Source: an uncultured Oscillospiraceae bacterium (GTDB lineage Bacteria > Bacillota > Clostridia > Oscillospirales > Oscillospiraceae). From it: a stretch of DNA of 22,590 bases. Position 1 is the first letter of the stretch. The number at the start of each line of letters is the position of its first letter. Below are positions 1 through 6,708 of the stretch, piece after piece. Made by a program: the position numbers and the translations under genes. Below the pieces are notes generated by a model that was given only the letters and a program-made list of their open reading frames with translations, was not told where the DNA came from and made no database searches. The stretch is from contig CAKUHX010000009.1 of assembly GCA_934659475.1 (NCBI GenBank), positions 1 to 22,590 of the forward strand, in the 5' to 3' direction.

Positions 1-6
1 GATCAC

Positions 7-110
7 AAGATCATGAAACTTTGAAAAAGTTTCATGATCTTCTTCAGCTTGGCGAAAAGGCTTTTTCGACAAGCTGACGGGAACGGCGGATCAAAGTCCG
101 CCGTTCCCGT
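7..110. repeat. Block of three tandem hairpins
   Basis: Three inverted repeats lie back to back. The first is a perfect 16-bp stem (7-22 with 26-41, loop GAA). The second is a 14-bp stem with one G/A mismatch (45-58 with 63-76). The third is a perfect 14-bp stem (77-90 with 97-110, loop TCAAAG). None is followed by a good T tract on the plus strand, so simple rho-independent termination explains at most part of the block. The third stem carries AACGGCGGA/TCCGCCGTT, a core that recurs in the hairpin block at 12902-13081. It could be a dispersed intergenic palindrome family, a multi-hairpin 3' end of a gene left of the window, or an RNA protection element. Confidence 0.75.
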
Positions 111-116
111 ATCCTG

Positions 117-322
117 TTATCTGAATATTTGTTGCGATCCGGCCTGTACGCCGGTCACGGTCTCCAGTTCGATGTCCAGGTCGCTGTACTTCGTTTCGAT
201 GCCGCAGCTGCGGCACAGCTGGACACATCCTCGGCGGCGGTGTTGCCCTTCTCTCCGGGCACCATGGGGCTGCCTTCAGGCCAGCCGGAGATGCTCATCA
301 TGCCGGACATGGTCTGGGCCGC
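117..322 (-). pseudogene. Frameshifted C-terminal remnant with a Cys-rich knuckle, unrecognised
   Basis: On the minus strand two frames join into one protein-like tail. The upstream part (322 down to about 234) reads AAQTMSGMMSISGWPEG and continues to GNTAAEDV. A one-base shift then gives QLCRSCGIETKYSDLDIE and runs to a TAA at 117-119. The CRSCG knuckle and the acidic tail look like real coding sequence with a possible metal-binding knuckle, and the shift marks it as broken. No start or upstream domain remains. I do not recognise the family. A CaiB/BaiF CoA-transferase match suggested by the first half does not explain the cysteines. Confidence 0.4.
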
Positions 323-386
323 GCTGCCGCACCGAGGGAGACAAGGGCGCGGGCGCCGATCTTTCTATGGATCGAGGTGATCTCAA

Positions 387-590
387 GTGGCGGGAAAAGC
401 GGATGCCAAAACAGACTGGCTTTGCTGCCCCCGATGCGGCGGCAATATCATTTACGTCGATCCGGATAGAGATATGGTCGTGGCCATCGCCTCCCGCTTC
501 AAGCCGGCAGCAAAGGACAGGATCGGATCTATCAGGAAGTATGTCGTGCCGGCCTTTGGCGGGAGCGGTGTGGCTTTGGCGGAGGGATGA
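387..590 (+). pseudogene. C-terminal remnant of a beta-lactamase-fold serine hydrolase
   Basis: The frame from about 445 reads CGGNIIYVDPDRDMVVAIA followed by a stretch containing KDRIGSIRKYVVPAF. This is the typical last strand and helix of class C beta-lactamase-like serine hydrolases, where a GGQxIxVDPxxxxVVVITS segment precedes the C-terminal helix. The catalytic SxxK and YxN regions are absent. The sequence before CGGN does not fit the family, while the neighbouring frame reads GFAA just upstream, suggesting a small frameshift near 430. I read it as a truncated, inactive tail. Expression as a 67-aa peptide is possible but I see no convincing ribosome site. Confidence 0.5.
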
Positions 591-681
591 AGGGGGCATA
601 CCGCAGATAGGCGGGGCCGAGCCCTTCTGCCTGCAGCAGATGGACGAGCAGCCTGTTCAGAATTGAATTTCCGCTTTTGCA

Positions 682-710
682 AAGACATTTCTGCCGTTTT
701 GTGCTATGCT
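682..710 (+). promoter_or_regulatory. Probable promoter of the ada'-alkA'-ogt unit
   Basis: An AAGACA -35-like box (682-687) lies 17 bp from TATGCT (705-710), which is preceded by TGC as an extended -10. It sits just before the Ada-like remnant and would drive the downstream ogt. It also means the ATG at 706 lies inside the promoter and cannot be the start. Confidence 0.45.
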
Positions 711-739
711 GACAAGGAACAGGGGGCGGAGCGGCGGCC

Positions 740-1236
740 ATGGGCCTTGCGGCGGCAGCAGCCTGCCCGGTCAGGGGCCGGTGGGTCATTGCCGATGCGC
801 TGTCCGCCCCTCCTGCAGGTCGAAGCCGCCGAAGCGGGAGGACCTCCACTACTTCGCATCCGGGGAAGAGGCCCGCGCCGCCGGGCCCCGCCCCTGCAAG
901 CGCTGCCGCAGCGACCTCTTGGAGCACCGGCCCATGCGGGAGGCCGCGGCGGCGATCAAAGAGCGGCTGGACCGGGCGGCATCCCTGGACGACGTGGGCC
1001 TGACACCGCGGCGGATGACGGATATTTTCAGCTATGATGACCTGGCCATCCAGCGCGGCCTGCGCATGGTCTATCATCACCGGGAGATCGACCACGGGCT
1101 GTTTGAAAAATACCGCCGCCGGTCCCGCCCCTATTGCAGCGTGGCGAGCCTGTATCTCTGGGCGGTGGCCGGGGGAGCCCTTCCGGAGCTGCAGGACTAT
1201 AGACCCAAAACACAAATGCGGAGGTGCGCGTTATGA
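740..1236 (+). pseudogene. Ada metal-binding domain fused to AlkA glycosylase tail (deletion hybrid)
   Basis: The open frame joins two repair genes. About 806-1025 matches the Ada zinc domain: RPSCRSKPPKRED, then EEARAAGPRPCKRC, then the first HTH helix (GLTPRRMTDIF). From about 1018 it becomes the C-terminal part of a DNA-3-methyladenine glycosylase 2 (YDDLAIQRGLRMVYHH, then YCSVASLYLWAVAGGA). Missing are most of the Ada AraC helix-turn-helix and the AlkA substrate and helix-hairpin-helix parts. The N-terminus is also damaged: CAVRPSC lacks the residues that normally lie between AV and CRPSC, and the plausible ATG at 740 is in another frame. Its TGA (1234-1236) overlaps the ogt ATG, so the operon order ada-alkA-ogt can still be read. 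I infer loss of function, although the in-frame hybrid could be translated in part. Confidence 0.7.
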
Positions 1237-1766
1237 CATTTGTTCAGCATTACGATTCCCCGCTGGGCGGCATTTTGCTGGCGGCGGATGAGACCGGTGT
1301 GACCGGCCTGTGGTTCGACGGGCAAAAGTACTTTGCCCGGGGCCTATCCGCGGAGCGTGTGGAGCGGGACACGCCCGCCCTTTCGGCGGCCAGGCGCTGG
1401 CTGGATATTTACTTTACGGGCCGGGAGCCGGACTTTATACCGCCGCTGCATCCTATCGGCTCCGGGTTCCGCCAGTCGGTGTGGGAGCTCCTCCTGCAGA
1501 TCCCCTATGGACAGACCGCCACCTATGGCCAGATCGCCCGGCAGCTTGCCGCGAAGGCTGGCCTTCCCCACATGTCGGCGCAGGCGGTCGGCGGTGCGGT
1601 GGGGCACAACGAAATATCGATCATCATCCCGTGCCACCGCGTCGTCGGTACGAACGGCAGCCTGACCGGATATGCCGGGGGGATCGATAAAAAAGTGAAG
1701 CTGCTGGAACTGGAGCATGCTCCGATGTCCGGCTTTTTCACGCCGAAGAAAGGTACTGCGCTTTGA
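1233..1766 (+). CDS. ogt: Methylated-DNA--protein-cysteine S-methyltransferase (Ogt/MGMT)
   Basis: This suicide repair protein moves O6-alkyl groups from guanine (and O4-thymine) to its own cysteine. From the ATG at 1233 it has 177 residues, normal for the family. The N-terminal domain starts with YDSPLGGILLAAD. The DNA-binding winged helix has FRQSVWELLLQIPYGQTATY, and the active site IIPCHRVVG places the nucleophile at Cys134, followed by GSLTGYAGG and the helix KVKLLELE. I prefer ATG 1233 to GTG 1224 because GCGGAGG (1218-1224) is correctly spaced and the ATG overlaps the upstream TGA, implying translational coupling. It is the only intact member of a former ada-alkA-ogt adaptive-response operon, probably served by the promoter at 682-710. 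HNEIS stands where most members have NPIS, a mild variation. Confidence 0.93.
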   Translation: MTFVQHYDSPLGGILLAADETGVTGLWFDGQKYFARGLSAERVERDTPALSAARRWLDIYFTGREPDFIPPLHPIGSGFRQSVWELLLQIPYGQTATYGQIARQLAAKAGLPHMSAQAVGGAVGHNEISIIIPCHRVVGTNGSLTGYAGGIDKKVKLLELEHAPMSGFFTPKKGTAL

Positions 1767-2075
1767 TGGAGGGGGACCTTTGACCGCTGCGGCAGAAAAG
1801 TGCATCGGTGTTTCGATTCGACCGGTACCGGGGGCATCTCCGGAATGGGGACCGGACTGATGGTAGAGAAACGAAAAAATGGTGCGGGGAGTTAACGGTG
1901 TATCTGTATTTCGCTCATCTCCTATCAAACATAAGTGTATCATCGCGCAGGCGCTTATTGAACTGGCAAATTTCAAACTGTAAATATTGTGAGCAGGCGG
2001 CTCTATGTGTGAGGGACGATGCTCTTCACACATAGAGCGGGATCTGTGAAATTCTATTTTGTAAGGGAGAGGCTC
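1767..2075 (+). other. Gene-poor gap with a 34-codon reading frame and a hairpin
   Basis: No complete gene is visible. A short frame from ATG 1879 to TAA 1981-1983 ends IIAQALIELANFKL, which resembles a helix from a coding sequence (possibly a TetR-type N-terminus) but is too short to assign. A 13-bp perfect stem (2000-2012 with 2026-2038, 13-nt loop) follows. It has no T tract, so it could be a regulatory leader or a scar palindrome. Base composition is clearly less GC-rich than the flanks. Confidence 0.5.
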
Positions 2076-2510
2076 GTGTTGTTTCTGGTAGAGGCAAATG
2101 AAAAATATATCGATGAATTGGAACAGTTCAAGAGTGAAGTGCTGATCCACGATAAAGACCATGCGGATCGATTTGCCGGCTGCTGCGGGTTGGACTGTGA
2201 AAAATGCGATGCCAGGATCGCAACGGTCACAAATAACAATGCCCTGCGGGGAAAAACCGCTGCCCTGTGGACAAAGCTCAACGGGACGGCGATCACACCG
2301 GAAATGATAAACTGCACCGGCTGCCGCACAGAGGGTGCCAAAACGCCCTTCTGCGACCGGCTGTGCCCCGTACATAACTGCGTCCGGGCGAAGGGGATGG
2401 ATACCTGTGCAGACTGCGCACAGATGGACGCATGCCCGACGCTGGGGCGCATCGCCGTAAACAGTCCGTTCGTGCTGGAGGATCTGAAACGGCTCCGCGA
2501 GGTGAAGTAA
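2076..2510 (+). CDS. Chimera: GNAT acetyltransferase N-terminus joined to DUF3795 protein
   Basis: The first ~35 residues (FLVEANEKYIDELEQFKSEV, then HDKDHADRFAGC) match the opening strand and helix of a family of GNAT N-acetyltransferases. At residue ~36 the protein switches to a full DUF3795 domain: CGLDCEKCDARIAT, INCTGCRTEG, FCDRLCPVHNC, CADCAQMDACP, a cysteine-rich, presumably metal-binding fold of unknown role. The acetyl-CoA motif of GNAT is absent. GTG 2076 is chosen because AAGGGAGAGG (2062-2071) precedes it. DUF3795 proteins normally start at their own MxxxCGLDC, so I infer an in-frame deletion that removed the rest of the GNAT gene and the start of the DUF3795 gene, with recombination in the shared GC(C)GL stretch. 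The DUF3795 part looks intact and may work. It abuts the next gene (TAA then ATG). Confidence 0.75.
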   Translation: MLFLVEANEKYIDELEQFKSEVLIHDKDHADRFAGCCGLDCEKCDARIATVTNNNALRGKTAALWTKLNGTAITPEMINCTGCRTEGAKTPFCDRLCPVHNCVRAKGMDTCADCAQMDACPTLGRIAVNSPFVLEDLKRLREVK

Positions 2511-3050
2511 ATGAGACGGTATATCGCTCTGCTGCGGGGCGTCAACATCAGCGGCAAAAACAAAGTGCCGATGGCGGAATTGAAAAAGTGCTTTGAAGCC
2601 CTTGGCTTTCCGGAGGTCAAGACCTGGCTGAACAGCGGCAACGTGATCTTTTCCAGCGCTGACGGGAATGTAACAGCATTGACTGACCGGGTCGGGCGCA
2701 TGATACAGCGTGAATTTGGCTTGGATATTCCTGTTTTTATCATTCCGCAGGAGGAGCTTGCGGACATTCTGCGCCATGCCCCGGAATGGTGGGGAACAGA
2801 AAATAAGGAGATCTACGATGACCTCATTTTCGTTCTGCCGCCTGCGGCCTTTCCGGAAGTATATCACGAGATCGGCGCGCCGAAAGAGGGCTTGGAGCAA
2901 ATACAGGAATATGGATCGGCTGTGTTCTGGTCATTCAGCCGAAAGGACTATCAGAAAACCAACTGGTGGCCAAAGACGGCCAGCGCGGCTGTCGGCCCGA
3001 AACTGACGATCAGAACGGCGAATACCGTCCGGAAGATCGTCCGTATGTGA
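2511..3050 (+). CDS. DUF1697 family protein
   Basis: This 179-residue protein carries family hallmarks from end to end: RYIALLRGVNISGKNKVPMA at the N-terminus, LNSGNVIFSS near residue 41, FWSFSRKDYQKTNWW near 139, and LTIRTANTVRKIV at the C-terminus. The length is normal, so it appears intact. The biochemical function of DUF1697 is unknown. It starts immediately after the upstream TAA with no spacer, so translation is probably coupled to the GNAT/DUF3795 chimera. Codon use is less GC-biased than in the housekeeping genes to the right, which hints at acquisition, but this is only an impression from reading. Confidence 0.88.
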   Translation: MRRYIALLRGVNISGKNKVPMAELKKCFEALGFPEVKTWLNSGNVIFSSADGNVTALTDRVGRMIQREFGLDIPVFIIPQEELADILRHAPEWWGTENKEIYDDLIFVLPPAAFPEVYHEIGAPKEGLEQIQEYGSAVFWSFSRKDYQKTNWWPKTASAAVGPKLTIRTANTVRKIVRM

Positions 3051-3070
3051 AGGGGGCCGTCAACAGAACG

Positions 3071-3196
3071 ATGCCTGACACAATGACGGTGAACGATGCC
3101 GAATATACCGTGCTCCGGCTCCTGGGGAAAGGGAAGGGCGGCTATTCCTATCTGGTGACGGACGGGGCGGCGCAGTACAGGAAAAGCTGTATGTGA
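3071..3196 (+). pseudogene. N-lobe stub of a kinase/phosphotransferase-fold protein
   Basis: This 41-residue frame reads MTVNDAEYTVLRLLGKGKGG then YSYLVTDGAAQY, the glycine-rich loop and following strand of a clostridial protein-kinase/aminoglycoside-phosphotransferase-like family in which the next residues normally supply the ATP-binding lysine. Instead it ends in RKSCM and a stop. The downstream frame (entered by a shift at about 3170) is the tail of an unrelated gene, so this looks like another deletion junction, here out of frame. The catalytic and activation segments are gone. I see no clear ribosome site for ATG 3071. Confidence 0.6.
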
Positions 3197-3621
3197 CCGT
3201 CTCCGCCGATGGTGTGACCTGCGCCACCGCTGACGCGCCCGATGCCCCGGCCGATGTGCCGCCGGTGCTGACGCTCCCCATCCTGGACGAGATCGAGGCA
3301 GGTGTCACGGTTGGGACATCCGGCTCCTCCCTGTCGGCGGTGCAGGCGGCGGTCAGGCTGTTGGACTGGGGCGTGAACACGGGGCTCGGCACGGATGAGA
3401 TCGGCGAGGCCGTCTCCACATGGTTGGCCGCCGACCGTGATGGGCTGACCGATCGTCTGCAAAAGCTGGAGCTGGTGGACGACGCCTACCGGAAGCTGTT
3501 GACCGACGAGGCACGGGAACTGCTGGACAGCGCCGGGTGCGCGGAGGTGGAGATCACCTGGGGCAGCGAAGCGGTAGGACCTGTAGAGGCCGTCATGCAG
3601 GCCGCCGGCCTTCGGGGATGA
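3193..3621 (+). pseudogene. C-terminal remnant of an unrecognised protein
   Basis: The frame is open from about 3090 in phase, but protein-like sequence begins near 3168 with GGAVQEKLYVTVSADG, directly after the kinase stub and in another frame. It continues through a proline/alanine-rich linker, then a helical domain: LPILDEIEAGVTVGTSG, AVQAAVRLLDWGVNTG, and a helix ending RELLDSAG before GPVEAVMQAAGLRG. The regular amphipathic pattern and GC-rich third positions mark it as real coding sequence, but the beginning has been lost. The GTG at 3193 is only the first available start codon and has no Shine-Dalgarno. I do not recognise the family. The beta-strand segment LYVTVSADG before the helical domain suggests a secreted or lipoprotein origin, which is a guess. 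Confidence 0.5.
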
Positions 3622-3640
3622 TGCAGGGGCGTGACGGCAC

Positions 3641-3904
3641 GTGACGGCATCTGATGTGTCCGGCCCTGGGGCGGGCTTTGCGGCGGCGGAGCTGCAAACG
3701 GACCGGTCTATTTGGCGCATCGACATGACGAAATGCCCTTACCACGACACCTGAGCGCGGTACGGCTGCCCCGAGCTGTGCCGCTGCTTCTGTGACAGCG
3801 ATGACATCAGCTGCGCAGGACTGCACCCCAGGCTCGTCTGGCACCGCACCAAAACGCTGGGGCGCGGCGGCGGCTGCGATCTCTGCATGAAGATAGAGAA
3901 ATGA
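3641..3904 (+). pseudogene. Remnant of L-2-amino-thiazoline-4-carboxylic acid hydrolase family
   Basis: The frame reads IDMTKCPYHDT, then an in-frame TGA (3752-3754), then ARYGCPELCRCFCDSDD, then LHPRLVWHRTKTLGRGGGCD and a final TGA at 3902-3904. The spacing of the cysteines, the FCxxDD element, the NP/HPxLxxxRTKTLxxGxxCCD pattern and the C-terminal position match the end of L-2-amino-thiazoline-4-carboxylate hydrolase-type proteins. The first two-thirds of the family are absent and the TGA interrupts the domain, so it is dead. The last CCD is reduced to CD. The stretch before residue IDMTK is of uncertain origin and may be fused debris. Confidence 0.55.
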
Positions 3905-4266
3905 ACGGGTCCGGCGGCACGCCCGCCAGGAGGGGAGGGAGAAGCCGTCTGTCCCGCATGCTCTTGAATGGCGGCGCGAACACGCTGGAGATGTGGATGG
4001 ACCATGTGGGTCCGCTCTCCGGGGACTGCCGCGTCTGACTACCCGCAGGAGCCGCGCACGGATCGGGCGCTGGCGGCGGGGCTTCGTCCGTCACGGACCG
4101 CGCTTTGACAAATTTAACCTGCGGGCAAAATGGAATAACCTACCGGCGATCGCGGATAATAAACCCGTAAACGGCAGACGGCCGGCGGCGGGAGCGGCGC
4201 CCCGGCGGGACCGGAACGAAAAGAATACGCTCCGTCCCAAGGGACGGGCAGGAAAGGTTCGAGAGT
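3905..4266 (+). other. 362-base gap before the SpoVT-type gene
   Basis: No assignable gene. A short frame (ATG 3958 to TGA 4036-4038) reads NGGANTLEMWMDHVGPLSGD, which is protein-like and may be one more tail, preceded by a purine-rich AGGAGGGGAGGG. A TTGACA hexamer stands at 4105-4110 without a convincing -10 at 16-18 bp. The upstream region of the regulator (4111-4249) is therefore where its promoter should be, possibly one read by a sporulation sigma factor, but I cannot define the boxes. Confidence 0.4.
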
Positions 4267-4809
4267 ATGAAAGCAACTGGAATCGTGCGCCGCATCGACG
4301 ACCTGGGCCGCGTGGTCATCCCCAAGGAGATCCGCCGGACTATGCGTATCCGCGAGGGCGACCCCCTGGAGATCTACACGAGCGGGGACGGCGGGGTCAT
4401 TTTCAAAAAGTATTCCCTGATGGGCGGGCTGTCGGAATTCGCGGGGCAGCTGTGCGACACTCTGAACCGGACCACCGGCCGGCCCACCGTGATCACAGAC
4501 CGGGACAGCTGTATCGCCGCGGCGGGGCAGCCCCGGCGGGAGCTGTCTGACCAGAGGCTGTCCCCCGATGTGGAGCGGCTGATGGAGGGGCGGCAGATCT
4601 ACCAGTACCGCCCCGGCGAGGCGGCGATCCCCCTGTGCGCCGACAAGGAGAAATACTGTCTGTCCATTGCGGCCCCGATCCTGTCCCAGGGGGACGTGCT
4701 GGGCTGCGTAGCCTTTGTGGGGGAGGGCGAGGGACTCAACAGCGGCGAGGTGGAGTATAAGCTGGCCCAGTCCATCGCCGCCTTTCTGGGCAAGCATATG
4801 GAGAGCTGA
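4267..4809 (+). CDS. spoVT: SpoVT/AbrB-type transition and sporulation regulator
   Basis: The 180-residue protein has the SpoVT architecture. Residues 1-50 form a swapped-hairpin AbrB/SpoVT DNA-binding domain (MKATGIVRRIDDLGRVVIPK, EIRRTMRIREGDPLEIY), and a GAF-like ligand domain follows (about 55-178, with YCLSIAAPILSQGDVLGCVA). In Bacillus and Clostridium SpoVT modulates forespore sigma-G genes and germination properties, and the length matches. AGGAAAGG (4250-4257) precedes ATG 4267. It is monocistronic here, ending in the bidirectional hairpin at 4811-4844. Its presence suggests a spore-forming host. Several SpoVT-like paralogues occur in Clostridia, so the exact orthologue is not certain. 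Confidence 0.85.
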   Translation: MKATGIVRRIDDLGRVVIPKEIRRTMRIREGDPLEIYTSGDGGVIFKKYSLMGGLSEFAGQLCDTLNRTTGRPTVITDRDSCIAAAGQPRRELSDQRLSPDVERLMEGRQIYQYRPGEAAIPLCADKEKYCLSIAAPILSQGDVLGCVAFVGEGEGLNSGEVEYKLAQSIAAFLGKHMES

Positions 4810-4810
4810 A

Positions 4811-4844
4811 AAATGCCCATCGGGAAGTGTCCCGATGGGCATTT
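4811..4844. terminator. Bidirectional terminator between spoVT and MATE gene
   Basis: Perfect 15-bp stem (4811-4825 with 4830-4844, loop AGTG). The minus-strand direction ends in a T run (complement of GAAAAA at 4808-4813), and the plus direction ends ATTTCTT. It separates two convergent genes. Confidence 0.85.
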
Positions 4845-4845
4845 C

Positions 4846-6216
4846 TTATGGAAGGGGCTCGTCCAGCTTTTTCAGCGCCTTTTTGAACTGGCGGGAGAAC
4901 AGGACCGCAGTGCAGCTCATGGCGATCACATCTGCGGTGGGCTCCGCCAGATAGACGGCGCTGGTCTGGTCGGACAAGAGATGGGGCAGCAGGTAGATCA
5001 GGGGCAGCAGCAGGATGAATTTGCGCAGCACGGCCACAAAGATGGAACAGGGGGCGTTGCCGATGGACACGAAGGTCATCTGACAGGCGATCTGCAATCC
5101 GAACAGGAACAGGGCGGCGCAGTACAGGCGCAGGGCGCGGGCCGTAAAGGCGATGAGCTCTGGATCCGGGGTGAACATGCGGGCGAACAGCTGGGGGAAG
5201 AGCATGATCGCCGCCCACAGCAGGACGGAGTAGATCAGGCTGACCGTCAGCAGCAGGCGGAAGCTGGCCCGCACCCGCTGGCTGTTCCGGGCCCCGTAGT
5301 TGTAGCTGGTGATGGGCTGGGCCCCCTGGGCGATGCCCTGAAGGGGCAGCATGGCAAACTGCATCACGCTGGACAGGATGGTCATGGCCCCCACCGCCGG
5401 GTCTCCGCCGTATTTCAGCAGGGAGGAGTTGAAGCACATGGAGATGACGCTCTCGCTGCTCTGCATGATGAAGGCGGCCAGCCCCAGAGCCACGCAGGGC
5501 AGGATGAGCCTGGCCTGGGGCCGGAGGTACTGCCGCTTCAGCCGCAGGGCGGTGCGGGGGCCGGTGAGGAACCGGAGCACCCAGACGCAGGACACGGCCT
5601 GAGACAGCACCGTGGCCAGGGCGGCCCCGCGCACGCCCATGTGCAGGCCGAAGATGAAGATGGGGTCCAGAATGATGTTGCACACCGCGCCGATGAGCAC
5701 GGTCTTCATCCCAACGGGGGCGAAGCCCTGAGCGGTGATGAAGGCGTTCAGCCCCAGAGTCAGCTGGACGAACACGGTGCCCACGGCATAGATGCCCATA
5801 TAGGCCGCGGCGTACTCAATGGTGTTTTCACTGGCGCCGAAGAGCAGCAGCAGATCCCGACCCCACAGCAGCAAAACGGCGGTGAGCACGGCGGAGATGG
5901 CCAGCTGCATGGTAAAGCAGCCGCCCAGGATCTTTTCCGCGCCGTCGTGATCCCCCCGGCCCATATAGATGGAGGCACGGGGCGCGCCGCCGGAGGCCAC
6001 AAAGGCCGCGAAGGCGGACACCAGAATGATCAGGGGCAGACAGACGCCCACCCCGGTCAGGGCCAGAGTTCCATCCGCCGGCATGTGGCCGATGTAGATG
6101 CGGTCCACGATGTTATACAGCATATTCACCAGCTGGGCAATGACCGTGGGCACCGCCAGCCTGAACAGCAGCTTGCCCACGGGCTGAGTGCCCAAAAACG
6201 CTTTGTCCTGAGCCAT
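4846..6216 (-). CDS. MATE family multidrug/Na+ exporter
   Basis: This 456-residue polytopic membrane protein has the MATE start GTQPVGKLLFRLAVPTVIAQ LVNMLYNIVDRIYIGH and about twelve hydrophobic helices in two six-helix halves (the second half begins around PCVALGLAAFIMQSSES). MATE proteins export cationic drugs or metabolites against an H+ or Na+ gradient. The short N-terminus and the YNIVDRIYIG motif place it near the MepA/DinF-like bacterial branch. Substrate cannot be read from sequence. AAGGAG stands 8 nt before the ATG, and the upstream AlbA_2 gene ends 3 nt before it, so the two are co-transcribed, probably from the promoter before the GH25 gene. The C-terminus ends in a basic helix in the cytosol. 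Confidence 0.93.
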   Translation of the reverse strand: MAQDKAFLGTQPVGKLLFRLAVPTVIAQLVNMLYNIVDRIYIGHMPADGTLALTGVGVCLPLIILVSAFAAFVASGGAPRASIYMGRGDHDGAEKILGGCFTMQLAISAVLTAVLLLWGRDLLLLFGASENTIEYAAAYMGIYAVGTVFVQLTLGLNAFITAQGFAPVGMKTVLIGAVCNIILDPIFIFGLHMGVRGAALATVLSQAVSCVWVLRFLTGPRTALRLKRQYLRPQARLILPCVALGLAAFIMQSSESVISMCFNSSLLKYGGDPAVGAMTILSSVMQFAMLPLQGIAQGAQPITSYNYGARNSQRVRASFRLLLTVSLIYSVLLWAAIMLFPQLFARMFTPDPELIAFTARALRLYCAALFLFGLQIACQMTFVSIGNAPCSIFVAVLRKFILLLPLIYLLPHLLSDQTSAVYLAEPTADVIAMSCTAVLFSRQFKKALKKLDEPLP

Positions 6217-6219
6217 GTA

Positions 6220-6696
6220 TCAAGGCTCCTTTTTTCTGATGTTTTCCTGATCCTGCAGCATGGCCAGCACCTCGTGGCGCTGGGCGCGGCAGTCCCCCTC
6301 CCCCATGCGGAAGTAGGTGCCCCCATAGGGATCCTGCCCGATGTACACCGGCCGCAGCCGGGCGGGGGCCCGGGGGACGAAGATGGCCACGATCTGATCG
6401 TCCCCGGCGTTTAGGACCTGCACGTCCTCCCGCTGGAGGATGTTGGCGCTGACCACATCCGGGTCGTTCACCATGTCCCAGAACTCCTCCGCCAGAGCCT
6501 GAGGGTCAAACAGGGGCACGGAGTACAGGCTCTTGTCCTCCTCGTCCTCCGCCACCCCCAGCAGGATCACGCCCCCAAGGGTGTTGGCAAAGGCGGAGTA
6601 GGTCTCCCACAGGCTGTGGGGCAGGCCGCCCTGAGCCCGTTTGGCCTCGATGCGGGCGTCCTCCCGGTATTCCGAAAGAAATTCCAGCGTATCCAT
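6220..6696 (-). CDS. Stand-alone AlbA_2 (Schlafen-type) domain protein
   Basis: The 158 residues are almost only an AlbA_2 domain (formerly AAA_4): EAKRAQGGLPHSLWETYSAF at 17-36 and ANTLGGVILLGV at 37-48, then strands ending GGTYFRMGEGDCRAQRHEV near 125-143. In larger proteins this domain is followed by a HATPase_c-like or winged-helix region. Here the gene ends about 15 residues after it, so it is either a natural mini-protein or a shortened one. Function is unclear. Relatives include nucleic-acid-binding and RNase-like Schlafen cores and transcription regulators. It lies 12 nt after the GH25 gene and 3 nt before the MATE gene, in one minus-strand operon. AAAGGAT precedes the start. Confidence 0.82.
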   Translation of the reverse strand: MDTLEFLSEYREDARIEAKRAQGGLPHSLWETYSAFANTLGGVILLGVAEDEEDKSLYSVPLFDPQALAEEFWDMVNDPDVVSANILQREDVQVLNAGDDQIVAIFVPRAPARLRPVYIGQDPYGGTYFRMGEGDCRAQRHEVLAMLQDQENIRKKEP

Positions 6697-6708
6697 AGAT
6701 ATATCCTT

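Noticed and set aside
234..322. CaiB/BaiF CoA-transferase fragment
   Set aside because: The SGMMSISGWPEG text is reminiscent, but it seems continuous through a frameshift with a CxxC knuckle that the CoA-transferases lack; evidence too thin.
706..739. ATG 706 as the start of the Ada-AlkA frame
   Set aside because: It overlaps the extended -10 box at 702-710, and the residues it adds do not resemble an Ada N-terminus.
1344..2900. 518-codon minus-strand open frame crossing ogt, DUF3795 and DUF1697
   Set aside because: It runs against three recognisable plus-strand domains and has no protein-like pattern of its own.
3752..3754. In-frame TGA in the amino-thiazoline-carboxylate hydrolase remnant as a selenocysteine or recoded codon
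   Set aside because: The position is not a conserved cysteine, no SECIS-like hairpin follows, and the N-terminal two-thirds of the gene are missing; a plain nonsense mutation is simpler.
4105..4133. TTGACA at 4105 as the spoVT promoter
   Set aside because: No acceptable -10 box at 16-18 bp; the next AT-rich piece (GGAATAACC) fits poorly.
4813..6414. 533-codon plus-strand open frame opposite the MATE gene
   Set aside because: Shadow of the MATE and AlbA_2 genes; Gln/Gly/His-rich with no domain signature and no ribosome site.
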